A stretch of 14,995 bases of DNA from Hyphomicrobiales bacterium (GTDB lineage: Bacteria; Pseudomonadota; Alphaproteobacteria; Rhizobiales; Xanthobacteraceae): positions 1 through 14,995 of the forward strand of contig JAKFYO010000142.1 of assembly GCA_021730825.1 (NCBI GenBank). The letters are read 5' to 3'. Shown piece by piece: positions 7,303 to 14,995 of this stretch. Both the position numbers and the translations under genes were made by a program. The number at the start of each line of letters is the position of its first letter. Positions within the stretch are counted from its first letter, which is position 1. The notes under the pieces are model-generated. The model was given only the letters and a program-made list of their open reading frames with translations. It had not been told where the DNA came from and made no database searches.

Positions 7303-7353
7303 GCCCGTACCCGCCTGCTTGCGTTTTGTCCGGACGGGCGTTCTAGTCGCGCC

Positions 7354-8193
7354 ATGCTTGCAAAGCTGCCAGCCAAAACGCTTCGCGCACGGGGCCGCAT
7401 TATTGCGCTCGGACCCCGCCCTATCATCATGGGCATCCTCAATGCGACGCCGGATTCCTTCTCGGACGGGGGCGCCTATGCCTCCGTGGACGAGGCGGCC
7501 GATGCGGCGCAGCGTATGAAGGCTGAAGGTGCCGCGATCATCGACATCGGCGGGGAATCCACCCGGCCCGGCCATGAGCCGGTCGATGCGTCAACCGAGC
7601 TCGCGCGCGTGATCCCCATCGTGGAGGGCCTTTCGGCGATTTCGGCCACACCCATTTCGATCGACACATATAAAGCGGAGGTCGCGCGGGCCGCGCTGGA
7701 AGCCGGCGCGCATATCGTGAACGATGTCTGGGGGCTTTCGCGCGATCCCGATATGGCGAAGGCGGTTGCCGAGGGGAATGCCGCGGCCATTATCATGCAC
7801 AATCGCGAGCAGCAGGACGCGTCGCTCGACATTTTCGAGGACATGAAGGCCTTCTTCGCGGCGGCCGTCGAAAAATTACTGCGGGCCGGCGCCAAGGAAG
7901 ACCAGATCGTGCTCGACCCCGGCATCGGGTTCGGGAAAACGCTCGAGCAGAACCTGCAAATTCTCGGTAATCTGGCGCGGCTCCACGACTATGGATTTCC
8001 CGTTTTGCTTGGGGCCTCGCGCAAATCCTTCATCAACAAGGTGTCGCCGAGCGACCCCGGCGATCGCATCGGCGGCAGCGTGGTGACGACCGTGTTTGCC
8101 GCGCTCGCCGGCATCGCGATCATCCGCGTTCATGATGTGGCGACGCATATGCAGGCGCTCAGAATCGTGGACGCAACGGGAGCTGCGAAGTGA
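7354..8193 (+). CDS. folP: Dihydropteroate synthase
   Basis: FolP condenses 6-hydroxymethyl-7,8-dihydropterin pyrophosphate with p-aminobenzoate to give 7,8-dihydropteroate in folate synthesis, and is the sulfonamide target. The 279-aa TIM-barrel protein shows all family blocks: ILNATPDSFSDGG (Asn30, loop 1), IDIGGESTRPG (loop 2), ISIDTYK, IVNDVWG, IIMHN, VLDPGIGFGK, LLGASRKSF and the C-terminal IIRVHDV. The length is normal. The start is ATG 7354; no clear Shine-Dalgarno precedes it. TTGCGT and TCTAGT, 17 nt apart at 7319-7347, could form a promoter placing transcription almost at the start codon, but this is weak. The stop overlaps the folB GTG start (GTGA), which points to coupled translation. 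Confidence 0.97.
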   Translation: MLAKLPAKTLRARGRIIALGPRPIIMGILNATPDSFSDGGAYASVDEAADAAQRMKAEGAAIIDIGGESTRPGHEPVDASTELARVIPIVEGLSAISATPISIDTYKAEVARAALEAGAHIVNDVWGLSRDPDMAKAVAEGNAAAIIMHNREQQDASLDIFEDMKAFFAAAVEKLLRAGAKEDQIVLDPGIGFGKTLEQNLQILGNLARLHDYGFPVLLGASRKSFINKVSPSDPGDRIGGSVVTTVFAALAGIAIIRVHDVATHMQALRIVDATGAAK

Positions 8194-8558
8194 AAGGCGT
8201 GATCGACATCGTGGGTCTCGTGCTGTTTGCAAAGCATGGCGTGCTCGACGAGGAAGTGCGCATCGGGCAGCGCTTCATTCTGGACATCCGGCTCGAGGCC
8301 GATGTCGCGGAAGCCGTGAAACACGACCGGCTCGCTGATACCGTTGATTACGGCGAGGTCGTCGCAGTGGCGGATTCGATTTTTCGCGGCAAGCGCTTTT
8401 ATCTGATCGAGGCGGCAGCGGCGCATGTCGCGTCCGGAATTCTCGCGCATTTTCCCGCGGTGAAGAACGTGCGCGTCACGGTCAAGAAGCCGTCGGCGCC
8501 GATTTCCGCCGTGTTCGATTACGTGGCGACTACCGTCGAACGCAAGCGCGATGGCTGA
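8190..8558 (+). CDS. folB: Dihydroneopterin aldolase
   Basis: FolB cleaves 7,8-dihydroneopterin to 6-hydroxymethyl-7,8-dihydropterin and glycolaldehyde, supplying the pterin that FolK activates. The 122-aa protein has the residues important in the well-studied Staphylococcus enzyme at the same positions: Glu22 (GVLDEEVRIGQ), Tyr54 (TVDYGEV), Glu74 (LIEAAA) and the catalytic Lys100 (TVKKPSAP). The GTG start at 8190 overlaps the folP stop by 4 nt, with GGAG 7 nt upstream inside folP. Its last 8 nt overlap folK. The tight packing indicates a single operon with balanced expression. The family forms ring-shaped oligomers in the cytoplasm. Confidence 0.96.
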   Translation: MKGVIDIVGLVLFAKHGVLDEEVRIGQRFILDIRLEADVAEAVKHDRLADTVDYGEVVAVADSIFRGKRFYLIEAAAAHVASGILAHFPAVKNVRVTVKKPSAPISAVFDYVATTVERKRDG

Positions 8559-9036
8559 AGTCTATCTCGGGTTGGGCTCCAACGTCGGCAACAGGATCGC
8601 ACAGCTTGCGCACGCGCGTGACGCGATTTCGAAGACCGCCGGGAAAATTCAGGCGGCCTCCTCGATTTACGACACTGCCCCGTGGGGACCCATCCCACAG
8701 GACAATTATCTCAATCAGGTCATCCTGATTTCGAGCGAGCTTGCCCCTCGCGACCTGCTCGCGGCCCTACATGAAATCGAGCGCGCCGCCGGGCGCGATC
8801 GGGCGAATGAGGTTCGCTACGGACCCCGCACGCTCGACCTCGACATTCTTATTCATGGAGACAAGGCGGTGCAGGAGGAAGGTCTTACGATCCCGCACCC
8901 CCGGATTACCGAGCGGGCATTCGTGTTGGTGCCGCTTGCGGAAATCGCGCCCGGCCTCGTTCTCGACGGAACGCCGGTCCGTGAGCTGCTCGACCGCATC
9001 GACTCCAAGAGCGTTGCCCGCTACGACCCAATCTAG
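8551..9036 (+). CDS. folK: 2-amino-4-hydroxy-6-hydroxymethyldihydropteridine pyrophosphokinase
   Basis: FolK (HPPK) transfers pyrophosphate from ATP to 6-hydroxymethyl-7,8-dihydropterin, making the substrate of FolP. The 161-aa length matches the family. Diagnostic stretches are VYLGLGSNVGN near the N-terminus, the pterin-side YDTAPWG, and the signature RYGPRTLDLDIL, in which Asp96 and Asp98 are the two magnesium ligands. IPHPRITERAFVLVPLAEI is the usual C-terminal block. The ATG overlaps folB by 8 nt, so translation is probably coupled. A short GC-rich hairpin follows the stop directly, but without a T-tract, so transcription may continue into mutA. Confidence 0.97.
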   Translation: MAEVYLGLGSNVGNRIAQLAHARDAISKTAGKIQAASSIYDTAPWGPIPQDNYLNQVILISSELAPRDLLAALHEIERAAGRDRANEVRYGPRTLDLDILIHGDKAVQEEGLTIPHPRITERAFVLVPLAEIAPGLVLDGTPVRELLDRIDSKSVARYDPI

Positions 9037-9055
9037 GGCCGCGCTTGGCGCGGCC
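9037..9055 (+). other. GC-rich hairpin between folK and mutA
   Basis: GGCCGCGC (9037-9044) and GCGCGGCC (9048-9055) form a perfect 8-bp stem with a 3-nt TTG loop, starting right after the folK stop. No T-run follows (TGTACCCC), so it is not a standard intrinsic terminator. It could stabilise the 3' end of a processed folate message or be a weak terminator. Confidence 0.4.
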
Positions 9056-9096
9056 TGTACCCCCGTGGCATGGTTGGCTGCGTTGAGTTTTTTGAA

Positions 9097-10926
9097 ATGT
9101 CCGAACTTCCCCTCGCCTCAGAATTCCCTGCCGCCACGCGCGACGAGTGGCGCAAGCTGATCGATGCCGTGCTCAAGGGCGCGCCGTTCGAGAAGAAGCT
9201 CGTCTCGAAAACCTATGACGGGATTTCGATCCAGCCGCTGTACGAGCGCGCGAAGGATGCGAAGCGCATTGCAGGCCGCCCGGACGGCGAGCCTTGGGCA
9301 GTGCTGCAGCGGATCGATTTTCGCGATCCGAAGGAAGCCAACAAGCAAGCGCTGCGCGATCTGGAAAACGGAGCGACCGGACTTACACTGGTGTTTCCTG
9401 GCGCCATTGGTAATTACGGCTTTGCCCTGCCCGCGAGCAAAGAGGCGTTAGCGCAGGCGCTCGACCAGGTCTGGCTGGATGCCGCCGAGATCGAACTCGA
9501 TATCGGACCTGCCTCGAAAGACGCGCCCTATTGGCTCGCGGAAATCGCCAGAGAGCGCGGGATCGATCCGGCAAAGACAAATTTTCGTTTCGATTATGAA
9601 CCGCTTGGTGCAATCGCTCATCACGGCGGCGCGGGCAGGCCCTGGAATGAAAAAGCGCCTGTCTTTGCCGCGTTGATCGCCGGGCTGAAAGAGCAAGGCT
9701 TCGATAGCCGATTTGCCTGCGCTGACGGGCGTGTCGTGCATGCAAGCGGCGGCACGGAAGCGCAGGAGCTTGCCTTCGTGCTTGCCTGTGGCGTCGAGTA
9801 TATGCGTGCGCTCGAAGCGGGCGGGCTTTCGCTGGATCAGGCGCGTGACGCATTGTTCTTCAGGTTAGCTGCCGATGCCGACCAGTTTCTGACGATCGCG
9901 AAATTCCGTGCGCTGCGAAAGCTCTGGGCGCGCGTCGAAGAAGCATCTTCGCTTACGCCGAAGCCGATCTTCATCTCCGCCGAAACTGCATGGCGGATGA
10001 TGACCAAGCGCGATCCGAACGTGAACATGCTCCGCATGGCGATTGCGGTCACGGCTGCCGGCTTCGGCGGCGCGAATGCAATTTCGGTGCTGCCGCATAC
10101 GGCGGCACTCGGCCTGCCCGACGGGTTTGCGCGCAGGGTCGCGCGCAATACGCAGACCGTGCTGTTAGAGGAGTCCAACCTGTTTCGGGTCGGCGACCCG
10201 GCGGCAGGCTCGGGCGGCATCGAGACCCTGACCTCCAGGCTTTGCGAGACGGCATGGAAGCTGTTTCAGGAAATCGAAGCTGCAGGCGGCATTGCTATCG
10301 CGCTTTCGTCCGGCCTCTTACAGAAGCAGGTCGCGGAAACGCGCGCCATGCGTATGCGTAATATCGCGATCCGCAAGGATCCTATTACGGGAGTAAGCGA
10401 ATTTCCGAACATCGGCGAGCCGAGAGAACAGGTACTCGACGACAAACCGGACTTCGATCAGTTGCAGCCCTCGGACAACAGCTTGTCGTTGCCGCGCATG
10501 CGGATGTCGGAGCCCTTCGAAGCGTTGCGCGATGCCGCGGATGCGATGAAGGAGCGGCCGAAGGTTTTTCTCGCTAATCTCGGCAAGGCGGCGGACTTCA
10601 CCGCGCGCACGACGTTTGCGCGAAACTTCTTCGAAGCGGGCGGAATTGTCGCCGTTCCGAGCGAAGCTCTCGCCTTACCTGAAGACGCCGCGAAAGCTTT
10701 CAAAGCCTCCGGCGCGAAGCTCGCCTGCATCTGTTCGTCGGACGAGATTTATGCAGCGCAAGCCGTGAACGTCGCAAAGGCGCTCAAGGACGCAGGAGCT
10801 TCGATTTGGCTCGCAGGGCGCGCAGGCGAAAAAGAAGAAGCGGATAAGAGCGCCGGTATCGGCGGCTATATTTACGCGGGTTGCGATGTGATCGCGGCGC
10901 TGAAGGGCGCGCAGAAAGCGCTCTAG
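9097..10926 (+). CDS. mutA: Methylmalonyl-CoA mutase, small subunit
   Basis: MutA is the non-catalytic partner of MutB in heterodimeric methylmalonyl-CoA mutase, which interconverts (R)-methylmalonyl-CoA and succinyl-CoA. The 609-aa protein has an N-terminal region (FPAATRDEWRKLIDAVLKG), a TIM-barrel with AETAWRMMTKRDPNVNMLR and GGANAISVLPHTAALG, then a B12-binding-like C-terminal domain. The cobalamin ligand motif DxHxxG is absent: ANLGKAADFTART stands in its place, as expected for the small subunit. The ATG at 9097 is chosen because the family starts with MSELPLA-type sequence; the ATG at 9070 would add nine residues. Neither has a strong Shine-Dalgarno. It follows folK by 60 nt. Its stop overlaps the stop of the convergent DUF817 gene in a shared CTAG. 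MutB is not adjacent but lies beyond that gene. Confidence 0.93.
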   Translation: MSELPLASEFPAATRDEWRKLIDAVLKGAPFEKKLVSKTYDGISIQPLYERAKDAKRIAGRPDGEPWAVLQRIDFRDPKEANKQALRDLENGATGLTLVFPGAIGNYGFALPASKEALAQALDQVWLDAAEIELDIGPASKDAPYWLAEIARERGIDPAKTNFRFDYEPLGAIAHHGGAGRPWNEKAPVFAALIAGLKEQGFDSRFACADGRVVHASGGTEAQELAFVLACGVEYMRALEAGGLSLDQARDALFFRLAADADQFLTIAKFRALRKLWARVEEASSLTPKPIFISAETAWRMMTKRDPNVNMLRMAIAVTAAGFGGANAISVLPHTAALGLPDGFARRVARNTQTVLLEESNLFRVGDPAAGSGGIETLTSRLCETAWKLFQEIEAAGGIAIALSSGLLQKQVAETRAMRMRNIAIRKDPITGVSEFPNIGEPREQVLDDKPDFDQLQPSDNSLSLPRMRMSEPFEALRDAADAMKERPKVFLANLGKAADFTARTTFARNFFEAGGIVAVPSEALALPEDAAKAFKASGAKLACICSSDEIYAAQAVNVAKALKDAGASIWLAGRAGEKEEADKSAGIGGYIYAGCDVIAALKGAQKAL

Positions 10927-11813
10927 CGTTTCTCGTTCCTGGGCTGGTTGACGAACGCAACCAGCGCGTAACTTAAAAACAGTAACAAGAACCACGACCC
11001 GAATTTCGCGACCGACACCGCCTGCCATCCCGTCAACTGATGCGGATAGAGCCAGGTCTTGGTGATCGTGCCGACGTTCTCCGCGATCCAGACGAAGAGT
11101 GCGGTCAGGAACGCGGCAAGCAAAAGCGGCATCGGGCGGTGATGATGCCAGACCTTGTAATAGATCATGGTGCGGCCGAAGAGCAGGATCGCGAACGCAA
11201 AGAGAAAATAGCGGAAATCATAGATATAATGATGCGCGTAGAAATTCAGATAGATCGCGGCAGCGAGCAAATACACCGTCCATAGCGGCGGATGGCGCGT
11301 GAATTTGAAATCGAACAGGTGCCAGACGCGCGCGATATAGCTGCCGATGCTCGCATACATGAAGCCGGAGAAGAGCGGCACGCCACCGATCCGAAAGAAG
11401 CTCTCCTCCGGATAAACCCACGAGCCGACGCCGGTCTTGAACACTTCCATGATGGTACCGACGACATGGAAAATAAAAATGACTTTCGCTTCCTTCAAGG
11501 TTTCAAGCTTGAACGCGAGCATGCCGATCTGGATTGCGAGTGCCGCAAGAAAAAGAAAATCGTAACGCGCGAGCGGTGCGTTGCGCGGATACCAAAGCGT
11601 GGTCGCGATGATGAGCGCGACCATCAACCCGCCGAACAGGCAGGCCCATGCCTGCTTGATGCCAAAGCGGACAAACTCATAGCTCCATGCGCGCAGACGC
11701 CCGCCGCTCATCGCCCAGCGGCCGATCACGGCTTCGGTTTCGATGAATCGCGAAAGCGGTGCCCATGCTGCCGCGGCGCTTCTTTTGGGTGTGTCAGGTT
11801 CGGGCTTGTGCAC
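10923..11813 (-). CDS. DUF817 integral membrane protein
   Basis: This 296-aa protein matches the DUF817 family of bacterial membrane proteins, which has no established function. About eight hydrophobic segments are visible, among them ACLFGGLMVALIIATTLW, FLFLAALAIQIGMLAF, YLLAAAIYLNFYAHHY, FLFAFAILLFGRTMIYY and LLLAAFLTALFVWIAENVG. Conserved-looking polar patches occur at FHVVGTIMEVFKTGVGSW and KVWHHHRPMP; the His and Glu residues in or near membrane segments could bind a ligand or metal, which is only an inference. The GTG start at 11813 has no Shine-Dalgarno. It is kept because the recognisable N-terminal region (LSRFIETEAVIGRW) begins soon after it; ATG 11711 is an alternative. The gene lies antisense between mutA and mutB, sharing CTAG at its stop with mutA and diverging from mutB over 64 nt. 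Confidence 0.85.
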   Translation of the reverse strand: MHKPEPDTPKRSAAAAWAPLSRFIETEAVIGRWAMSGGRLRAWSYEFVRFGIKQAWACLFGGLMVALIIATTLWYPRNAPLARYDFLFLAALAIQIGMLAFKLETLKEAKVIFIFHVVGTIMEVFKTGVGSWVYPEESFFRIGGVPLFSGFMYASIGSYIARVWHLFDFKFTRHPPLWTVYLLAAAIYLNFYAHHYIYDFRYFLFAFAILLFGRTMIYYKVWHHHRPMPLLLAAFLTALFVWIAENVGTITKTWLYPHQLTGWQAVSVAKFGSWFLLLFLSYALVAFVNQPRNEKR

Positions 11814-11833
11814 GTAACTATATGAAATATAAA
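11806..11833 (+). promoter_or_regulatory. Candidate promoter of mutB
   Basis: TTGTGC (11806-11811) and TATAAA (11828-11833) are 16 nt apart on the plus strand, giving a start near 11840 and a leader of about 38 nt to the ATG at 11878. It overlaps the start of the divergent DUF817 gene. I see no cobalamin riboswitch in this gap, which is too short for one. Confidence 0.4.
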
Positions 11834-11877
11834 GCGTTATTGCAGTGCGTGATTATCCCGGCTGCCTAGGTATAAAT

Positions 11878-14043
11878 ATGACGATGAGCAGGTTGCCGGA
11901 CTTCTCCAAGGTTCAATTTCGCGAGAGCGCGGTGGAAGCGCCTGCCAGCGCCGCTGAACCGTGGCTGACGCCAGAAGGCATCCCGGTAAAGCCGGCCTAT
12001 TCCGAGCATGATCTCGCAGGCATCGATTTCCTGAACACATATCCCGGTATTGCGCCTTACCTGCGCGGTCCTTATCCCGCGATGTATGTCACGCAGCCGT
12101 GGACGATCCGGCAGTATGCCGGCTTCTCCACCGCGGAAGACTCCAACGCTTTTTACCGGCGCAATCTCGCTGCGGGTCAGAAGGGCCTCTCCATCGCATT
12201 CGATCTTGCGACGCATCGCGGCTACGACTCGGATCATCCCCGCGTAACGGGCGATGTCGGCATGGCCGGTGTCGCGATCGACTCGATCCTCGACATGCGC
12301 ACGCTGTTCTCCGGCATTCCGCTCGACCAGATGAGCGTCTCGATGACGATGAACGGCGCGGTGCTGCCCGTGCTTTCGCTCTTCATCGTAGCCGGTGAAG
12401 AACAGGGCGTGCCGGCTGCGAAACTTTCCGGAACTATTCAGAACGATATTCTGAAAGAGTTCATGGTCCGCAACACATATATCTATCCGCCGCGGCCCTC
12501 GATGCGGATCATCTCGGACATCTTCGGTTACACCTCGCAGAACATGCCGAAGTTCAACTCGATATCCATCTCCGGCTATCACATGCAGGAAGCCGGAGCG
12601 ACGCAGGATCTCGAGCTTGCCTATACGCTCGCCGACGGCGTGGAGTATGCGCGCGCGGGTGTTGCCGCCGGTCTCGACATCGACCGCTTCGCGCCCCGCC
12701 TCTCCTTCTTCTGGGCGATCGGCATGAACTTCTTCATGGAGATCGCGAAGATGCGCGCAGCTCGCCTGCTGTGGGCGAAGCTGATGAAGGAGTTCAACCC
12801 GAAGGATTTGCGCTCGCTTTCGCTGCGCACGCATTGTCAGACTTCCGGATGGTCGCTGACGGCACAGGACGTTTACAACAACGTAACTCGCACCGCGATC
12901 GAGGCGATGGCTGCAACGCAAGGCCACACGCAGTCGCTCCACACCAATGCGCTCGACGAGGCGCTCGCGCTGCCGACCGATTTCTCGGCGCGCATCGCGC
13001 GCAACACGCAGCTTTTCCTGCAACAGGAAAGTGGTACCACGCGCATCGCCGATCCGTGGGGCGGCTCTTATTACGTCGAGAAGCTCACCTACGAGCTTGC
13101 GAAAAAGGCATGGGATCACATTCAGGAAGTCGAAGCGCTCGGCGGCATGGCAAAGGCGATCGAAGCCGGCATTCCGAAGCTGCGCATCGAAGAGGCCGCT
13201 GCGAAAACGCAGGCGCGCATCGACGCCGGCATGCAGGCCGTGATCGGCGTCAATAAATACAAGCCCGAAAGCGAAGCCGAGATCGAGGTCCTGAAAGTCG
13301 ATAACTCGGCGGTGCGCAAGCGCCAGATCGAAAAGCTCAACCAACTTCGCGGCGAACGCGATGAAACGGTACTTGCGCAAAAGCTGGACGCGCTCACCAA
13401 GGCAGCCGAAACCGGTGCAGGCAATCTGCTTGCACTCGGTGTCGATGCCGCGCGCGCCAAAGCGACCGTCGGCGAAATCTCGTCGGCACTGGAAAAAGTC
13501 TATGGCCGTCATCGTGCGGAAATTCGCGCGATCACCGGCGTTTACAAGCGGGAGGTCGGGAATATGTCCGACGCAGTAGACCGCGTGCAGAAGCTCGTCG
13601 AAAAATTCGAAGCCGACGAAGGCCGCCGCCCGCGTATTCTGGTCGCGAAGGTCGGCCAAGACGGCCACGACCGCGGGCAGAAGGTGATCGCGTCCGCCTT
13701 TGCCGATCTCGGCTTCGACGTCGATATCGGGCCACTATTCGCAACGCCTGCGGAGGCAGCCCGCCAGGCAGTCGAAAACGACGTGCACATCGTTGGCATT
13801 TCTTCGTTGGCTGCGGGCCACCTCACGCTGGTTCCCGAGATGAAAGCGGCGCTGAAAAAAGAAGGCCGCGAAGACATCATGATCGTCGTCGGCGGTGTCA
13901 TCCCTCCGCAGGACTATGCCGAAGTGAAAGCCGGTGGTGCGGAAGCAATCTTCCCGCCCGGCACTGTGATCGCGGAAGCGGCGGAAGACTTGCTGCGTTC
14001 GCTATCCAAGAAGCTCGGTCACGACCGCGCCGCTGCGGAATAA
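11878..14043 (+). CDS. mutB: Methylmalonyl-CoA mutase, large catalytic subunit
   Basis: MutB is the adenosylcobalamin-dependent catalytic subunit that rearranges (R)-methylmalonyl-CoA to succinyl-CoA, feeding propionyl-CoA from odd-chain fatty acids and branched amino acids into the TCA cycle, or running in reverse. The 721-aa length is typical. The N-terminal TIM barrel includes [47 protein letters not shown] and [12 protein letters not shown], the last holding the active-site His expected of a methylmalonyl-CoA rather than an isobutyryl-CoA enzyme. The C-terminal B12 domain has GQDGHDRG with His597 as lower cobalt ligand, then GISSLAAGH and [14 protein letters not shown] 11878 is preferred; the frame is open to a GTG at 11845, and the Shine-Dalgarno is weak for both. 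A methyltransferase and meaB follow on the same strand, so this looks like the head of an operon. Confidence 0.97.
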   Translation: MTMSRLPDFSKVQFRESAVEAPASAAEPWLTPEGIPVKPAYSEHDLAGIDFLNTYPGIAPYLRGPYPAMYVTQPWTIRQYAGFSTAEDSNAFYRRNLAAGQKGLSIAFDLATHRGYDSDHPRVTGDVGMAGVAIDSILDMRTLFSGIPLDQMSVSMTMNGAVLPVLSLFIVAGEEQGVPAAKLSGTIQNDILKEFMVRNTYIYPPRPSMRIISDIFGYTSQNMPKFNSISISGYHMQEAGATQDLELAYTLADGVEYARAGVAAGLDIDRFAPRLSFFWAIGMNFFMEIAKMRAARLLWAKLMKEFNPKDLRSLSLRTHCQTSGWSLTAQDVYNNVTRTAIEAMAATQGHTQSLHTNALDEALALPTDFSARIARNTQLFLQQESGTTRIADPWGGSYYVEKLTYELAKKAWDHIQEVEALGGMAKAIEAGIPKLRIEEAAAKTQARIDAGMQAVIGVNKYKPESEAEIEVLKVDNSAVRKRQIEKLNQLRGERDETVLAQKLDALTKAAETGAGNLLALGVDAARAKATVGEISSALEKVYGRHRAEIRAITGVYKREVGNMSDAVDRVQKLVEKFEADEGRRPRILVAKVGQDGHDRGQKVIASAFADLGFDVDIGPLFATPAEAARQAVENDVHIVGISSLAAGHLTLVPEMKAALKKEGREDIMIVVGGVIPPQDYAEVKAGGAEAIFPPGTVIAEAAEDLLRSLSKKLGHDRAAAE

Positions 14044-14113
14044 ATCACTGCGCGCAATCCCGAAATCAGGCGTTGAAGCCGCCGACGAATACATCGAGAA
14101 GGATTACTTCTCG

Positions 14114-14818
14114 GTGCACGGTATGTCGTCACGTTTCGCGGCTAGCGTCGGTGTTGCGACGATGCTCATCCAGTCGAAGCGCGGCATCTCCGGTCATTTT
14201 GCTGAGATCGGCACCTTTGCGGGCCGATACTTTATCGCGCTCTCGCACGCGCTTACGGGCGACGAACGCGCAATCGGTTACGATACTTTTTCGTGGCCGA
14301 GTCCGAAGGTAAAGACAAAGCTCGAAGAGAATATAGTCAAGTACGGCGTCACCGACCGCTCGATCATTGTCGCCGCCGACAGCATGAAACTCGCCGCAAA
14401 TGACATTCTCTCGCTGGCGCCGGGCAAGAAAATCCGCTTCTTTCACGTTGATGGCGAGCACACGCCGGAGCATCTATCGAACGATCTAAAGCTTGCAACC
14501 CAGGTATTGGACGAGCGCGGCGTGATCTGCCTCGACGATATGCTGCACGCCGGCTATCCGACACTTCCGATCATCGTGCATGAGTTTTTGAAAAGAGAGC
14601 CCTCGCTACGCGTGTTCTGCATCATCGACCGCGAGGACATCGCGGCGCAGACAAAATACATGATCTGCCGCGAGCCGATGTTCGACTTCTATATTGAAGA
14701 GCTGATCAAGGCTTTCCCCAACAATATCTGGCCCATGGGCGCGGATTTCCGCTACGAGAAAAAGGCGCTGGTGCTTTCGCCCGAACCGAAACTCCCAAAT
14801 TTCGACGATCTGCTATAA
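14114..14818 (+). CDS. Class I SAM-dependent methyltransferase, TylF/Methyltransf_24-like
   Basis: This 234-aa protein (from GTG 14114) looks like a class I S-adenosylmethionine methyltransferase. The SAM-binding loop is HFAEIGTFAGRYFIALSHAL, with an acidic residue after beta2 (GYDTFSW). FFHVDGEHTPEHLSNDL followed by GVICLDDM carries the His/Asp residues that bind a divalent metal in the TylF/CmcI-like branch, whose members methylate hydroxyls of small molecules. The substrate here is unknown. Start choice is difficult: GTG 14114 has AAGGA 10 nt upstream and ATG 14123 is the next option. However, the 23 codons from 14045 to 14113 are open, read as protein-like sequence (VEAADEYIEKDYFS) and lack ATG, GTG or TTG. 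A CTG at 14048 is possible. It lies between mutB and meaB, ending 9 nt before meaB, so it is probably expressed with the mutase genes. Confidence 0.8.
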   Translation: MHGMSSRFAASVGVATMLIQSKRGISGHFAEIGTFAGRYFIALSHALTGDERAIGYDTFSWPSPKVKTKLEENIVKYGVTDRSIIVAADSMKLAANDILSLAPGKKIRFFHVDGEHTPEHLSNDLKLATQVLDERGVICLDDMLHAGYPTLPIIVHEFLKREPSLRVFCIIDREDIAAQTKYMICREPMFDFYIEELIKAFPNNIWPMGADFRYEKKALVLSPEPKLPNFDDLL

Positions 14819-14827
14819 GCAGAGGCC

Positions 14828-14995
14828 ATGGCCAAGACGCCCCGAATCTCTCCCGACATCGCCGAATTAGCCCGCAAGGTGCAGGCAACCGACCGCGCGG
14901 CACTCGCCCGTGCAATCACGCTGGTGGAATCGAAAAAATCCGAGCACCGCGCGCAGGCACAGGAACTCCTGCGCGAGCTTCTGCCCGAGACCGGC
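14828..14995 (+). CDS. meaB: Methylmalonyl-CoA mutase-associated GTPase MeaB, N-terminal part
   Basis: The first 56 codons of a gene that runs off the right edge encode an N-terminal helical region matching the MeaB/ArgK G3E GTPase family: RKVQATDRAALARAITLVES followed by HRAQAQELLRELLPETG. The family reads into the P-loop soon after this point, so the GTPase motifs lie outside the window. MeaB uses GTP to gate adenosylcobalamin loading and to protect or rescue methylmalonyl-CoA mutase. The location just after mutB and the methyltransferase supports this role. ATG 14828 follows the methyltransferase stop by 9 nt; AGAGG lies only 2 nt before the ATG, so the ribosome binding site is poor. It is clearly truncated by the window edge, not broken. 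Confidence 0.88.
   Translation, partial: MAKTPRISPDIAELARKVQATDRAALARAITLVESKKSEHRAQAQELLRELLPETG

Noticed and set aside
7303..7353. Folate-sensing riboswitch or terminator before folP
   Set aside because: GCCCGT and ACGGGC can pair at 7303-7339, but the loop is long, no T-tract follows, and 51 nt cannot hold a known tetrahydrofolate riboswitch.
9037..9055. Hairpin after folK as an intrinsic terminator
   Set aside because: The stem is good but no T-tract follows, so it is listed only as a hairpin.
11814..11877. Cobalamin riboswitch before mutB
   Set aside because: The gap of 64 nt is too short and no B12-box-like sequence is visible.
11866..13668. 600-codon open frame antisense to mutB
   Set aside because: It lies fully opposite an unmistakable MutB coding sequence, has arginine-rich low-complexity content and no recognisable domain; such long antisense frames are expected in GC-rich genes.
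1..14995. Mobile elements, CRISPR arrays, tRNA or rRNA genes
   Set aside because: Reading through the window showed no transposase or integrase, spaced repeat array, or recognisable tRNA or rRNA sequence.

Overview
The window looks like a chromosomal segment of an alphaproteobacterium of the Hyphomicrobiales (Bradyrhizobium/Xanthobacteraceae-like). This rests on the GC-rich coding with GC-biased third codon positions, the folP-folB-folK order, the recognisable protein families, and frequent GTG/TTG starts. It is mostly metabolic and housekeeping DNA. I see no insertion sequence, CRISPR array, prophage, tRNA or rRNA.

Left part (1-4320): the 3' end of an Fe/Mn superoxide dismutase gene with a good intrinsic terminator; then, on +, a GT39-like membrane glycosyltransferase followed 7 nt later by a type II haloacid dehalogenase. 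An M20 dipeptidase converges on these from the minus strand, and its ribosome binding site lies inside a perfect inverted repeat. Middle (4320-7302): on minus, a degenerate receiver-domain protein and an HerA-like (DUF853) ATPase. Diverging from the ATPase on + are an unannotated 28-codon small ORF with an ideal Shine-Dalgarno and a helix-hairpin-helix DUF4332 protein.

Right part (7354-14995): the folate genes folP-folB-folK overlap one another and look co-translated. They make dihydropteroate from the pterin and pABA precursors. Next come the genes of adenosylcobalamin-dependent methylmalonyl-CoA mutase: the small subunit mutA, the large catalytic subunit mutB and, running off the right edge, the chaperone GTPase meaB. 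Together these convert (R)-methylmalonyl-CoA to succinyl-CoA and keep the mutase active. Two features break the usual layout. A convergent DUF817 membrane protein gene sits between mutA and mutB. A class I SAM-dependent methyltransferase of the TylF/Methyltransf_24 type sits between mutB and meaB.

I found no clearly new multi-gene system. The best leads are the hairpin that buries the dipeptidase ribosome binding site, the methyltransferase embedded in the mutase locus with its missing upstream start codon, the 28-codon ORF, and the Asp-to-Glu pseudo-receiver.
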